Part shown: one piece after another, positions 47,976 through 54,962 of the stretch
Layout of the letters: each line of letters begins with the position of its first letter
How positions within the stretch are numbered: the stretch's first letter is position 1
Assembly (NCBI GenBank): GCA_965243625.1
Contig: CBDEVI010000002.1
Span: 2,418,001 to 2,482,000 of the forward strand
Length of the DNA stretch: 64,000 nt
Direction: 5' to 3'
From: JAJECS01 sp965243625
GTDB taxonomy: Bacteria; Chloroflexota; UBA11872
Notes under the pieces: model-generated
Seen by the model: the letters and a program-made list of their open reading frames with translations, nothing else
What the model was told of the DNA's origin: nothing
The model's database searches: none
Made by a program: the position numbers and the translations under genes

Positions 47976-48623
47976 ATGAGATCGCTCATGCGCTCAAGCG
48001 CCGTCGCCATCATTGCCGCTGGCATTTTCCTGAGTTCGGCCAGCGCGGTCGAAGAGGATTTCCCGGGCGCGTCGTATTGCCGCGGCTATCCGGCCTGGCC
48101 AAACGGCCTCTATCTGGGCCAGATGCACCCGTACCACTGGTTCTTCTATCAGCGATTTGCCGAGAGGCGCGGACTCGATCCCTGCGTCACCTGGGCCAAC
48201 GACCAGCGGACATCAGCCATCCGAGGTCTCCGCCAGCTCGGTTACGCGTTCCTGACGCGGCCAGAGGCGTACGGATTTGCCCATGTCGTCAACGGATATC
48301 GAGCACACGACAGTGAGCCGTTTTCGCTACCGGATGGTAGGTATCGCGTCATCACGAGACTCGCGAACAATCACTCGGAGCGCGACAACGCGGCTGGTGG
48401 CAATTTTGATGCGAGATTGCGGTCGAGCGAGGGCAACGAGGCCTTCCTGCGGCAGACCGTGGCAATTGATGGCCACTGGGAGCGGGTTATTGAAATTGGC
48501 CGCGCCCGTGATCCTGAAGCCACCTTCTACCCATTTAGCGATCCCGTGTTTTCATCCCCAATCTATGTCGAGCTGCGACACGCCACGGGATGGTGGTCGG
48601 TGACTTTCGAACGAATCGGCTAG
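47976..48623 (+). CDS. Small secreted protein, tandem family member 2
   Basis: A 215-residue paralogue of the previous gene. The signal peptide is MRSLMRSSAVAIIAAGIFLS ending SASA. Conserved positions include the two cysteines (SYCRGYPAWPNGLYLGQMHP, LDPCVTWANDQR), the RGLRQLGYAFLT segment, LPDGRYRVITRL and the C-terminal WWSVTFERIG. The region between residues 140 and 190 differs strongly in length and sequence, so this part may be where the family varies its target. I do not recognise a homologous family of known function. Confidence 0.7.
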   Translation: MRSLMRSSAVAIIAAGIFLSSASAVEEDFPGASYCRGYPAWPNGLYLGQMHPYHWFFYQRFAERRGLDPCVTWANDQRTSAIRGLRQLGYAFLTRPEAYGFAHVVNGYRAHDSEPFSLPDGRYRVITRLANNHSERDNAAGGNFDARLRSSEGNEAFLRQTVAIDGHWERVIEIGRARDPEATFYPFSDPVFSSPIYVELRHATGWWSVTFERIG

Positions 48624-48637
48624 GCCGCGTCCCCCCA

Positions 48638-48715
48638 CCGTCACTCCGAGCCACCCCACGTCATTCCGAGCCACCCCACGTCATTCCGAGCGCAGCGAGG
48701 AATCTAGAGCCCTCG
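48638..48715. repeat. Family A repeat heads in tandem
   Basis: Three consecutive heads (TCACTCCGAGCCACCCCACG, TCATTCCGAGCCACCCCACG, then the half element TCATTCCGAGCGCAGCGAGG) at 20-base spacing between two convergent genes. Confidence 0.75.
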
Positions 48716-48750
48716 TCTCCCAAACTGCAGGAGACTTGAGCTTGGCCGTC

Positions 48751-49644
48751 TTAGTCGCTCCTCACCCCCGCAACCGCAGCCCTTCGCGGCTTCACGCGCT
48801 TCGGCGCATCGTCAAACCCAACGAACTCCACCTCTGCGTAGTCCGCGAAGCGCCGGGCCATCACCGCCAGCGCCTCCGGGTTGTCGTCGATCAGCACGAA
48901 CCGCCGGCCCAGCTCCAGGGCCGCCTCGCCCACCGTGCCGCTGCCGGCGAAGAAGTCCATCACCGTGCCGCCGGGCGGACATGAAGCCTGGATGATGCGC
49001 CGCGCAATGCCCACCGGCTTCTGCGTCGGGTAGCCGGTGCGCTCCTTGCCGTTCGTGGGCACGATGGTGTGCCACCAGGTGTCCGTGGGCAGCTTGCCCC
49101 GCGCCGCTTTCTCCGGACCGACCAGGCCCGGCGCCATGTAGGGAATCCGCTCCACTTCGTCCGTGTCGAAGTAGTACCGCTCCGGGTCCTTGGCGTAGAC
49201 GAGGATGTTGTCGTGCTTCGGGGGCCACTTTTTCTTCGTGCGGCCGCCGTAGTCGTAGGCCCAGATGATCTCGTTGAGAAAGGCCTCGCGCCCAAAGATG
49301 CCGTCCAGCAGCACCTTCGCGTAGTGCACCTCGCGGTAGTCGAGATGCAGATACAGCGATCCGGTCGGAGCCAGCACCCGATGCGCCTCCACCAGCCGCG
49401 GCTCCAGAAAGCCGAGATAGTCCTCGAAGGCGTCATCGAAGGCCCGCGTCCCGAGCCGCTCCGTGCGGTAGCGCTTGCCCTGGAAGCCCGTGCGGTCGCC
49501 GTCCGGATCGCGCACGGTTCGCAGCTGCGTACGCGATTGGGCGCGGCCCGTGTTGAACGGCGGATCGACGTAGATCAGGTCGATACCTCCCGACGGCATG
49601 TTCCGCAGGATGGGCAGGTTGTCGCCGAAGTACACGCGGTTCAT
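48751..49644 (-). CDS. Orphan beta-class site-specific DNA methyltransferase
   Basis: A 297-residue methyltransferase of the N6-adenine/N4-cytosine type. I start at ATG 49644 (MNRVYFGDNLPILRNMPSGG); the frame upstream to 49761 is a family B repeat read-through. The catalytic motif IV is LIYVDPPFNTGRAQ, located before motif I (VMDFFAGSGTVGEAALELGR), the order of the beta class that includes CcrM and many type II/III enzymes. TGYPTQKPVGIARR is the conserved QKP segment before motif I. No restriction endonuclease is next to it, so it may be a solitary regulatory methylase; the recognition sequence is unknown. Confidence 0.82.
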   Translation of the reverse strand: MNRVYFGDNLPILRNMPSGGIDLIYVDPPFNTGRAQSRTQLRTVRDPDGDRTGFQGKRYRTERLGTRAFDDAFEDYLGFLEPRLVEAHRVLAPTGSLYLHLDYREVHYAKVLLDGIFGREAFLNEIIWAYDYGGRTKKKWPPKHDNILVYAKDPERYYFDTDEVERIPYMAPGLVGPEKAARGKLPTDTWWHTIVPTNGKERTGYPTQKPVGIARRIIQASCPPGGTVMDFFAGSGTVGEAALELGRRFVLIDDNPEALAVMARRFADYAEVEFVGFDDAPKRVKPRRAAVAGVRSD

Positions 49645-49708
49645 TGCCAGCCTCGCCGGTCGACGGGGTCCGGTCCCCTGTCCCTCAATGAGCCCATTGC
49701 GTAATCCC

Positions 49709-49763
49709 CCGTCATTCCCGCGGAGAGCCTGCCCCGTACTAGATACGGGGCGGGAATCCACCC
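49709..49763. repeat. Family B repeat with nested hairpin
   Basis: GTCATTCCCGCGGA, then the inserted GAGCCTGCCCCGTACTAGAT ACGGGGC hairpin, then GGGAATCCACC. Same nested arrangement as in 45655-45712. The gap 49645-49897 otherwise shows nothing. Confidence 0.8.
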
Positions 49764-49897
49764 TTCAGTCAATCTGGGGGCGGAGAGGATGCACCCGGTC
49801 ATCCCCAAATCCGGCTGGACTCTGCAAAGGTCTATTGAAGGGCGAGCGTGACGTCTCCAATCGCTGCGCGTCACCAGGCTCCCCTCCGCCCCCACCC

Positions 49898-51283
49898 TCA
49901 CTTGCCGATGCAGAACTTGGCGAAGATGGTATCCAACAGGTCCTCCGTCGCCGATTCGCCGGTCACCTCGCCCAGCGCCTGCACCGCGCCGCGCAGGCCG
50001 ATGGCGATGAAATCCGCGGGCAGCCCGCCGGCCACGGCCTCGCGCGCGCTTGCCAGTTCCTCGCGCGCACGTTCCAGCGCCTGCTTGTGGCGCAGGCTGG
50101 CCACGGTTCCGAGGTCGGGATTGGGCGCGCCGTCGCCGATGAGCGTGCGCAACGCCGCGCGCACCCCGGCCACGTCGCCGTTGATCGCGCTCGTGCGACA
50201 CACCGGCGCGTCGATGAGCCCGGCGGCGTCATCGGTGCCGATCGCGGGCGGCAGGTCGGTCTTGTTGACGACGACGATGGCCTGCTTCCCCGCCGCCGCC
50301 ACTTGCCGCGCCGCGTCACGGTCGGCATCCACGAGGGCGCGGGACCCGTCCAGCACCAGCGCCGCCACGTCCGCCGCGGTCAGCGCCGCGCCGCTGCGGT
50401 CCACGCCGATGCGCTCCACCGGATCGTCCGTCGGTCGCAGCCCTGCCGTGTCGCTGAGCCGCACCGGGATCCCGTCCAGGTTGAAGGACTCCTCCACCAC
50501 GTCGCGCGTAGTGCCCGGGACCTCCGTCACGATGGCGCGCTCCGTGGCGAGCAGGGCGTTCATCAGCGACGACTTGCCCACGTTCGGGCTGCCGACCAGC
50601 ACCACGCGGAAGCCGTGTCGCTGCAGCAGGCCGCGATCGGCGCCGGCCAGGATCGCCTCCAGCGTCCCGTCGATCTGCCCGAGCGTGCGCCGAATGTCGT
50701 CGCGCGGGACCGCCGGCACGTCCTCTTCGGCAAAGTCGATCTCGGCCTCCAGCCGCGCCATCAGGTCCAGGCAGGCCCGGCGCAACTCCTGCACGGAGCT
50801 GGATAGGCGACCGCCGAGCTGATCCGCCGCGGCGGCCAGCGCCTCGGCCGTCGGCGCCGCCACCAGGTCGGCCACGGCCTCCGCCTGCGCCAGGTCCAGG
50901 CGACCATTGAGAAACGCCCGCAGGGTGAATTCGCCCGGCTCGGCGGGACGGGCCCCGGCCCGGAGCACGGCGTCGAGCACGCGGGTCGTCACCAGCACCC
51001 CGCCGTGGCCTTGGAGCTCGATCACGTCCTCGCCGGTATAGGAGTTCGGCCCCGGCATGAAGAGCAGCAAGCCGTCGTCGATCACCGCGTGCGGCGGAGC
51101 CGGATCGACCACGTCCACGCGATGCGCGTAGCGCGGACGCGGACGCTCGATGCCTTCGCGAAACCGCACGACCAGCTCGGCCACCTCGCGGGCCTCGGGT
51201 CCGCTGACGCGCACAATACCGATGCCGCCCGGCCCCGGCGCCGTGGCAATGGCGGCAATCGTGTCGGTCAGCGCGCGAGTCAT
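49898..51283 (-). CDS. mnmE: tRNA modification GTPase MnmE
   Basis: A 461-residue GTPase that, with MnmG, modifies the wobble uridine of some tRNAs. The N-terminal folate-binding domain begins DTIAAIATAPGPGGIGIVRV and contains SYTGEDVIELQGHGG. The G domain inserted in the helical domain has GSPNVGKSSLMNALL (P-loop), EVPGTTRDVVEE (K-loop), DTAGLR and NKTD. The C-terminus ends FCIGK, the invariant catalytic cysteine motif. ATG 51283 is used; GTG 51295 would add four residues. MnmG is not in the window. Confidence 0.95.
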   Translation of the reverse strand: MTRALTDTIAAIATAPGPGGIGIVRVSGPEAREVAELVVRFREGIERPRPRYAHRVDVVDPAPPHAVIDDGLLLFMPGPNSYTGEDVIELQGHGGVLVTTRVLDAVLRAGARPAEPGEFTLRAFLNGRLDLAQAEAVADLVAAPTAEALAAAADQLGGRLSSSVQELRRACLDLMARLEAEIDFAEEDVPAVPRDDIRRTLGQIDGTLEAILAGADRGLLQRHGFRVVLVGSPNVGKSSLMNALLATERAIVTEVPGTTRDVVEESFNLDGIPVRLSDTAGLRPTDDPVERIGVDRSGAALTAADVAALVLDGSRALVDADRDAARQVAAAGKQAIVVVNKTDLPPAIGTDDAAGLIDAPVCRTSAINGDVAGVRAALRTLIGDGAPNPDLGTVASLRHKQALERAREELASAREAVAGGLPADFIAIGLRGAVQALGEVTGESATEDLLDTIFAKFCIGK

Positions 51284-51324
51284 CGCGAGCCGCACCTAAC
51301 CGTCATTCCGAGCCGTCCCAACCT

Positions 51325-51406
51325 GTCATTCCGAGCGCAGCGAGGAATCTAAGGGGCGGGAAAAACGCACGGCGTCCTTAGATTCCTCACGTTCGTTCGG
51401 AATGAC
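51325..51406. repeat. Family A inverted-repeat element, full length (82 bp)
   Basis: Arms GTCATTCCGAGCGCAGCGAG / GAATCTAAGG and CCTTAGATTCCTCACGTTCG / TTCGGAATGAC, centre AAAAACGCACGGCGT. Near-identical organisation to 24716-24798. A head copy sits at 51302. Confidence 0.85.
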
Positions 51407-51464
51407 ACCTATTGTCCGGCATGACCGGAGGCTTTCACGCTGACCGGCCGTGCCCAGCCCCGCC

Positions 51465-53264
51465 TCAAGCCGGCGCAGCCGCCAGCCTGGCCTCCGACGG
51501 CGCCGCCGCCGCCAACGCGCGGGCGTACTCCCGTTGCAGCATCCGCTTGCTCACGTGGATGCCGATGTGGTCCCAGGGCAGCGGCTCGGCGGGATCGCGG
51601 TGGCGATAAATCATCTCGTCCAGGTCCACCCCAGCGTCCGCCACGGCGTCGAACCACGCCTCCGCCTTGAAGTGCTCCATCCAGCCGTCGAAGCGACAGC
51701 CGCGGTCCCAGGCGCGGCGAATCACCCGCCCCACGCGTCGGTCGCCCAGCGCCAGCAGCGCCTCGACCTGGCTCTCCTCGGTGTCGTGCCACATCAGGTG
51801 AACGTTGCGGTCGCGCACGATCTCGAAGCAGGCCCGCTGCTTGGCGCGGATCGCCTCCGGGCGGTCCTGCGGATGCCATTGGAACGGCGTGAACGGCTTG
51901 GGAATGAAGGTCGACACCGTCACGTTCACCTTCGCCTTGGCCCCGTGATGCCGCCGTCCCACAGCCATCACCCGGTTGGCCAGGTGCGCGATCGCCCGCG
52001 CGTCGTCCAGCGTCTCGGTGGGCTGTCCGATCATGAAGTACAGCTTGATCGTGCGGAATCCCTGCGCAAACGCCATGTCGCAGGTCTCCAGCAGGTCCTC
52101 GTCCGAGATCTCCTTGTTGATGACCTGGCGCATGCGCGGCGTCGCCGCCTCGGGCGCGAAGGTCAAACTGCCGCCCCGCTTGCCGCCGCGCTGCAGCGCC
52201 TGTGCCATGTCGACGTTGAAGCTCTCGACGCGAGTGGACGGAATGCTCACCTGCAGGTAGTCGGGCGTCGCGTCCTGCACCTCGCCGATGAGATCCTCCA
52301 GGCCGTCGTAGTCCACCGCGTTGAGCGACAGCAGCGAAACGTCGCTCTGCCCCGTCGCCGCCAGGCATTGGTCGATGGCCGCCGCCACGCCCTCTGCCGA
52401 TCGCCGGCGCACCGGTCGGTAGATGTAGCCCGCCTGGCAGAAGCGGCAGGCGCGCGCGCAGCCGCGGTCGAGCTCGACGGCCACGCGATCGTGCACCACC
52501 TCCGTGAGCGGCACGACCGGTTGGGACGGCGCGGGCACGGCGTCCAGATCCACAAACTGCCGCTCGATTTGCGCCGGCGCGTCGGGATGCAGCCGGTCAT
52601 ATTCGACGAATCGCTGGCCGTCGAAGCGCGGCCGGTAGAGCTCCGGCACGTAGATGCCTGGAATCTCCGTGGCGCAATGGACCAGGAACGCGCGGCGCCA
52701 GTCCGGGCGCTCGCGGTCGACCTCCGCCAAGGCGTCGAGCAATCGCGGCAGCAGCTCCTCGCCCTCGCCGATCGCGATTAGGTCGAAGAAATCCGCCATC
52801 GGCTCGGGATTCATCAGCGCCGAGCCGCCGCCGAGGATCAGCGGGTCGCCCGGACCGCGCTCGCGGCTCTCCAGCGGAACGTCCGCCAGATCCAGCATCT
52901 CCAGCACGTTGGTATTCCCGCTCTCGTAGCTGAGCGAGAACCCCAGCATGTCGAAGTCCGCCAGCGGTCGCCGCGTCTCCCAGCCGAACAGCGGCAGGCC
53001 CGCCTCGCGCATCAGGTCCGCCATGTCCGGAAAGGGCGTGAACGCGCGGTCGCAGAGGTGCGGCGTACGGTCGTTGACCTGCTCGTACAGCACCCCCATG
53101 GCGAGATTCGACATCCCGATTTCGTACGCATCGGGGAAGCACAGCGCGAAGCGCGTCGCGGCCTCGTCCCAGGATTTGCGTCGGGCGTTCAACTCGCCGC
53201 CCGTGTATTGCGCGGGCTTGGCGACGCGATCGAGGAGAGGCGCGATGTCGACGACGGGGTTCAT
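51465..53264 (-). CDS. B12-binding radical SAM protein (TIGR03960-like)
   Basis: A 599-residue protein, starting at ATG 53264. The family begins KPAQYTGGELNARRKSWDEA and FALCFPDAYEIGMSNLAMGV. The B12-like N-terminal fold is followed by a radical SAM core with the cluster-binding CARACRFCQAGYIYRP (CxxxCxxC). Further marks are PEAATPRMRQVINKEISDED and KLYFMIGQPTETLDDARAI, and the C-terminal HPQDRPEAIRAKQRACFEI. The reaction is unknown; relatives are often beside ribosomal genes L21/L27 or fused to a DUF2344 domain. Here it stands alone, and no DUF2344 gene is adjacent. The 870 bases upstream are gene-poor. Confidence 0.88.
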   Translation of the reverse strand: MNPVVDIAPLLDRVAKPAQYTGGELNARRKSWDEAATRFALCFPDAYEIGMSNLAMGVLYEQVNDRTPHLCDRAFTPFPDMADLMREAGLPLFGWETRRPLADFDMLGFSLSYESGNTNVLEMLDLADVPLESRERGPGDPLILGGGSALMNPEPMADFFDLIAIGEGEELLPRLLDALAEVDRERPDWRRAFLVHCATEIPGIYVPELYRPRFDGQRFVEYDRLHPDAPAQIERQFVDLDAVPAPSQPVVPLTEVVHDRVAVELDRGCARACRFCQAGYIYRPVRRRSAEGVAAAIDQCLAATGQSDVSLLSLNAVDYDGLEDLIGEVQDATPDYLQVSIPSTRVESFNVDMAQALQRGGKRGGSLTFAPEAATPRMRQVINKEISDEDLLETCDMAFAQGFRTIKLYFMIGQPTETLDDARAIAHLANRVMAVGRRHHGAKAKVNVTVSTFIPKPFTPFQWHPQDRPEAIRAKQRACFEIVRDRNVHLMWHDTEESQVEALLALGDRRVGRVIRRAWDRGCRFDGWMEHFKAEAWFDAVADAGVDLDEMIYRHRDPAEPLPWDHIGIHVSKRMLQREYARALAAAAPSEARLAAAPA

Positions 53265-53410
53265 ATGACGATGGGCAACGGCTGCCGACACCTGGTCCGG
53301 CACCTTAGCATGCGCCTTCGGCCGTTGGTCGCTGGATGTTTCGGTAGAACGCGCGCGGGCAGCCACAACGGCTGCCCCTACAGCCGAATTCGTGTAGGGA
53401 CGCCCGCTCC

Positions 53411-53452
53411 GGTTCCCTCGCCCTGAAAGGGAGAGGGCTAGGGAGAGGGTCA
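53411..53452. repeat. Dispersed family C hairpin repeat
   Basis: CCCTCGCCCTGAAAGGGAGA / GGGCTAGGGAGAGGGTC. It is in the gene-poor stretch 53265-54134. Confidence 0.65.
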
Positions 53453-53510
53453 TCCGGGACCACCCGGCGGCGGGAACAGCCGAAACGGGTCGCGGCCGGG
53501 CCAAATAGAC

Positions 53511-53540
53511 GTGGGCTCGCATCCTTCGATGCGAGCCCAC
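53511..53540. other. Perfect 13-bp inverted repeat (hairpin)
   Basis: GTGGGCTCGCATC, CTTC, GATGCGAGCCCAC: a 13-bp perfect stem with a four-base loop, the strongest simple hairpin in the window. No T-run follows on either strand, so it is not a normal terminator. Only one copy seen here. Confidence 0.55.
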
Positions 53541-53690
53541 AGCGCGATACGTGTCCGTGATCACGCCCGGTCGTCTGGCGGGCCCGGCGGCCGGGGCCGC
53601 ACGCGAACGATCTCGCCAACGCGGGATCTCACGTGTCGGAAACAGGCATCCGGGTCCGGCGTGACCTGCTGCCCCGCGACGACTCGCCCG

Positions 53691-53753
53691 TCACGCCGCG
53701 GGGCGCAACCTGTCAATTTGCCAGCGTCCCATCTCGACGCGAATGTCTCGCAT
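53691..53753 (-). CDS. Possible 20-residue small open reading frame
   Basis: ATG 53753 to TGA encodes MRDIRVEMGRWQIDRLRPAA. A purine-rich AAAGGTGG lies five bases before the ATG, and an unusual palindrome stands about 85 bases upstream (53837-53853). It may be a tiny gene, a leader peptide or a relic; no homologue is recognised. Confidence 0.25.
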   Translation of the reverse strand: MRDIRVEMGRWQIDRLRPAA

Positions 53754-53836
53754 CACGCCACCTTTGGCGGTGCTGGCCCGGCGATCAATCGCTGATCCGC
53801 GGACCAGGGACGACCCGAGCAGCGCTGTTAACGCTG

Positions 53837-53853
53837 CGTATACATCGTATACG
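53837..53853. promoter_or_regulatory. AT-rich palindrome CGTATAC-ATC-GTATACG
   Basis: A perfect 7-bp inverted repeat with a three-base centre, flanked on the left by GCAGCG-CTGTTAA-CGCTGC, another 6-bp inverted repeat. The site looks like a dimeric repressor operator, and both strands contain TATAC words usable as -10 boxes. There is no annotated gene within 270 bases on the right or 560 on the left. Confidence 0.45.
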
Positions 53854-53960
53854 AAGCATGTTCCGGGTGCAACACCTGCGATCTGCTGCTCATCGCTTAA
53901 CTCCGCATCGCGCTACCGGGCAGGCTCTGACCGTCTCCCACCTGGGAGACCGTTGCAAAA

Positions 53961-53993
53961 TCCGGTAGGGGCGGGTCTCAGACCCGCCCGACG
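53961..53993. repeat. Dispersed hairpin repeat, family D, opposite orientation
   Basis: Reverse complement of the unit at 19196-19228 (TCCGGTAGGGGCGGGTCTCA / GACCCGCCCGACG), including part of the flank with GACCGTTGCAAAATCC. A further family B palindrome (GGATTCCGGCC / GCCGGAATGACG) is at 54030-54056. Confidence 0.75.
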
Positions 53994-54134
53994 CTAGGCG
54001 TCCGGCGCGCCTCGAGATTCGACCGAACTGGATTCCGGCCGCCGCCGGAATGACGAGGGCTTACGCAACGGTCGCACCAAGGGAGAAGGCACCGGGCCCT
54101 GGTCCCAGCCCCTACGCCGAAACTTCCCCCGCCG

Positions 54135-54752
54135 CTAAGCCGGCTGCCCGATGGCGTGGAGAAACTCCGCGCGCGTGGCGGGGTTGTCGCGGAAGGCGCC
54201 GCGGGTCACGGTCGTCACCATGCGACTGCCGGGCTTGCGGACGCCGCGCATGGTCATGCACAGGTGCTCGGCCTCGACCATCACCGCCACGCCGCCGGTG
54301 TCGAGCACGCGCTCGATGGCGTCGGCGATCTGGCAAGCCAACCGCTCCTGCACCTGAAGCCGCCGCGCCAGGTGCTCCACCACGCGCGCCAGCTTGCTGA
54401 GGCCGACGATGCGATCGTGGGGCAAATACCCCACCGCAACCGTGCCGAAGAATGGCAGCAGGTGGTGCTCGCAGAGCGAATGGAACTGGATGTCTCGCAC
54501 CACCACCATCTCGTCGTGCCCATGATCGAAGGTGACCTCGAGATGCTCGTCGGGGTCGGTCTGGTGCCCGTTGAGCAGCTCGTCGTACATCCGCGCGACG
54601 CGGGCCGGCGTGTCGAGCAGGCCGTCGCGGTCCGGGTCCTCGCCGACGGCGGTGAGGATCTCGCGCACCGCGGCCTCGATGCGCGCGTGGCGCTCGGCGA
54701 GCTGGGTGCCGGTGAGCTGGGACGCGTCGGCGCCGTTGGTGGATGCGGTCAT
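54135..54752 (-). CDS. folE: GTP cyclohydrolase I
   Basis: A 205-residue enzyme of normal length, making 7,8-dihydroneopterin triphosphate from GTP for folate synthesis. ATG 54752 has AGGA eight bases before it; the long frame upstream to 56282 is an antisense shadow of the flippase gene. The zinc and catalytic residues are in FHSLCEHHLLPFFGTVAVGY (Cys and two His) and AEHLCMTMRGVRKPGSRMVT (second Cys and catalytic region). GLSKLARVVEHLARRLQVQE is another signature. The enzyme forms a toroidal decamer. It works in the same pathway as FolB at 697, but not in the same operon. Confidence 0.95.
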   Translation of the reverse strand: MTASTNGADASQLTGTQLAERHARIEAAVREILTAVGEDPDRDGLLDTPARVARMYDELLNGHQTDPDEHLEVTFDHGHDEMVVVRDIQFHSLCEHHLLPFFGTVAVGYLPHDRIVGLSKLARVVEHLARRLQVQERLACQIADAIERVLDTGGVAVMVEAEHLCMTMRGVRKPGSRMVTTVTRGAFRDNPATRAEFLHAIGQPA

Positions 54753-54862
54753 GCGATTGGTCCTGTAGGTGTGGGTGCCGCGGCGCGTAGTCGCGCGATG
54801 GCGTCGGACGGATCGTAGGGCCCGCCGAAGCGATCGGCGCGGCCGCCAAGCCCGACGCTGTG

Positions 54863-54868
54863 AGTATA
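54863..54868 (-). promoter_or_regulatory. -10 element TATACT of folE
   Basis: On the minus strand CGTATACTCACAGCG contains a five-of-six -10 box 110 bases upstream of the folE ATG, in the divergent gap to the flippase gene. The -35 region is weak. CATAAT at 54932-54937 could be a -10 for the gene on the plus strand. Confidence 0.45.
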
Positions 54869-54962
54869 CGCAGGCGCCCGGTCGGATCAGGGAGCTGCCT
54901 GTTGAAGCGCAACCGGCGCCTGCGCGCCCGTCATAATCGGGCCGTTCCACCGAAGCCCAGGG

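Noticed and set aside
541..49763. Repeated GTCATTCC...GGAATCC sequences as a CRISPR array
   Set aside because: Copies are single, kilobases apart, in both orientations and with imperfect palindromes; no regular spacers and no cas genes.
53505..53545. Hairpin as intrinsic terminator
   Set aside because: Neither strand has a T-run after the stem, and no gene ends close by on either strand.
53825..53860. Palindrome as a dif or lox-type recombination site
   Set aside because: Centre spacing (three bases between 7-bp arms) and arm sequence do not match the 6-8 base spacers of Xer or Cre sites, and no recombinase is nearby.
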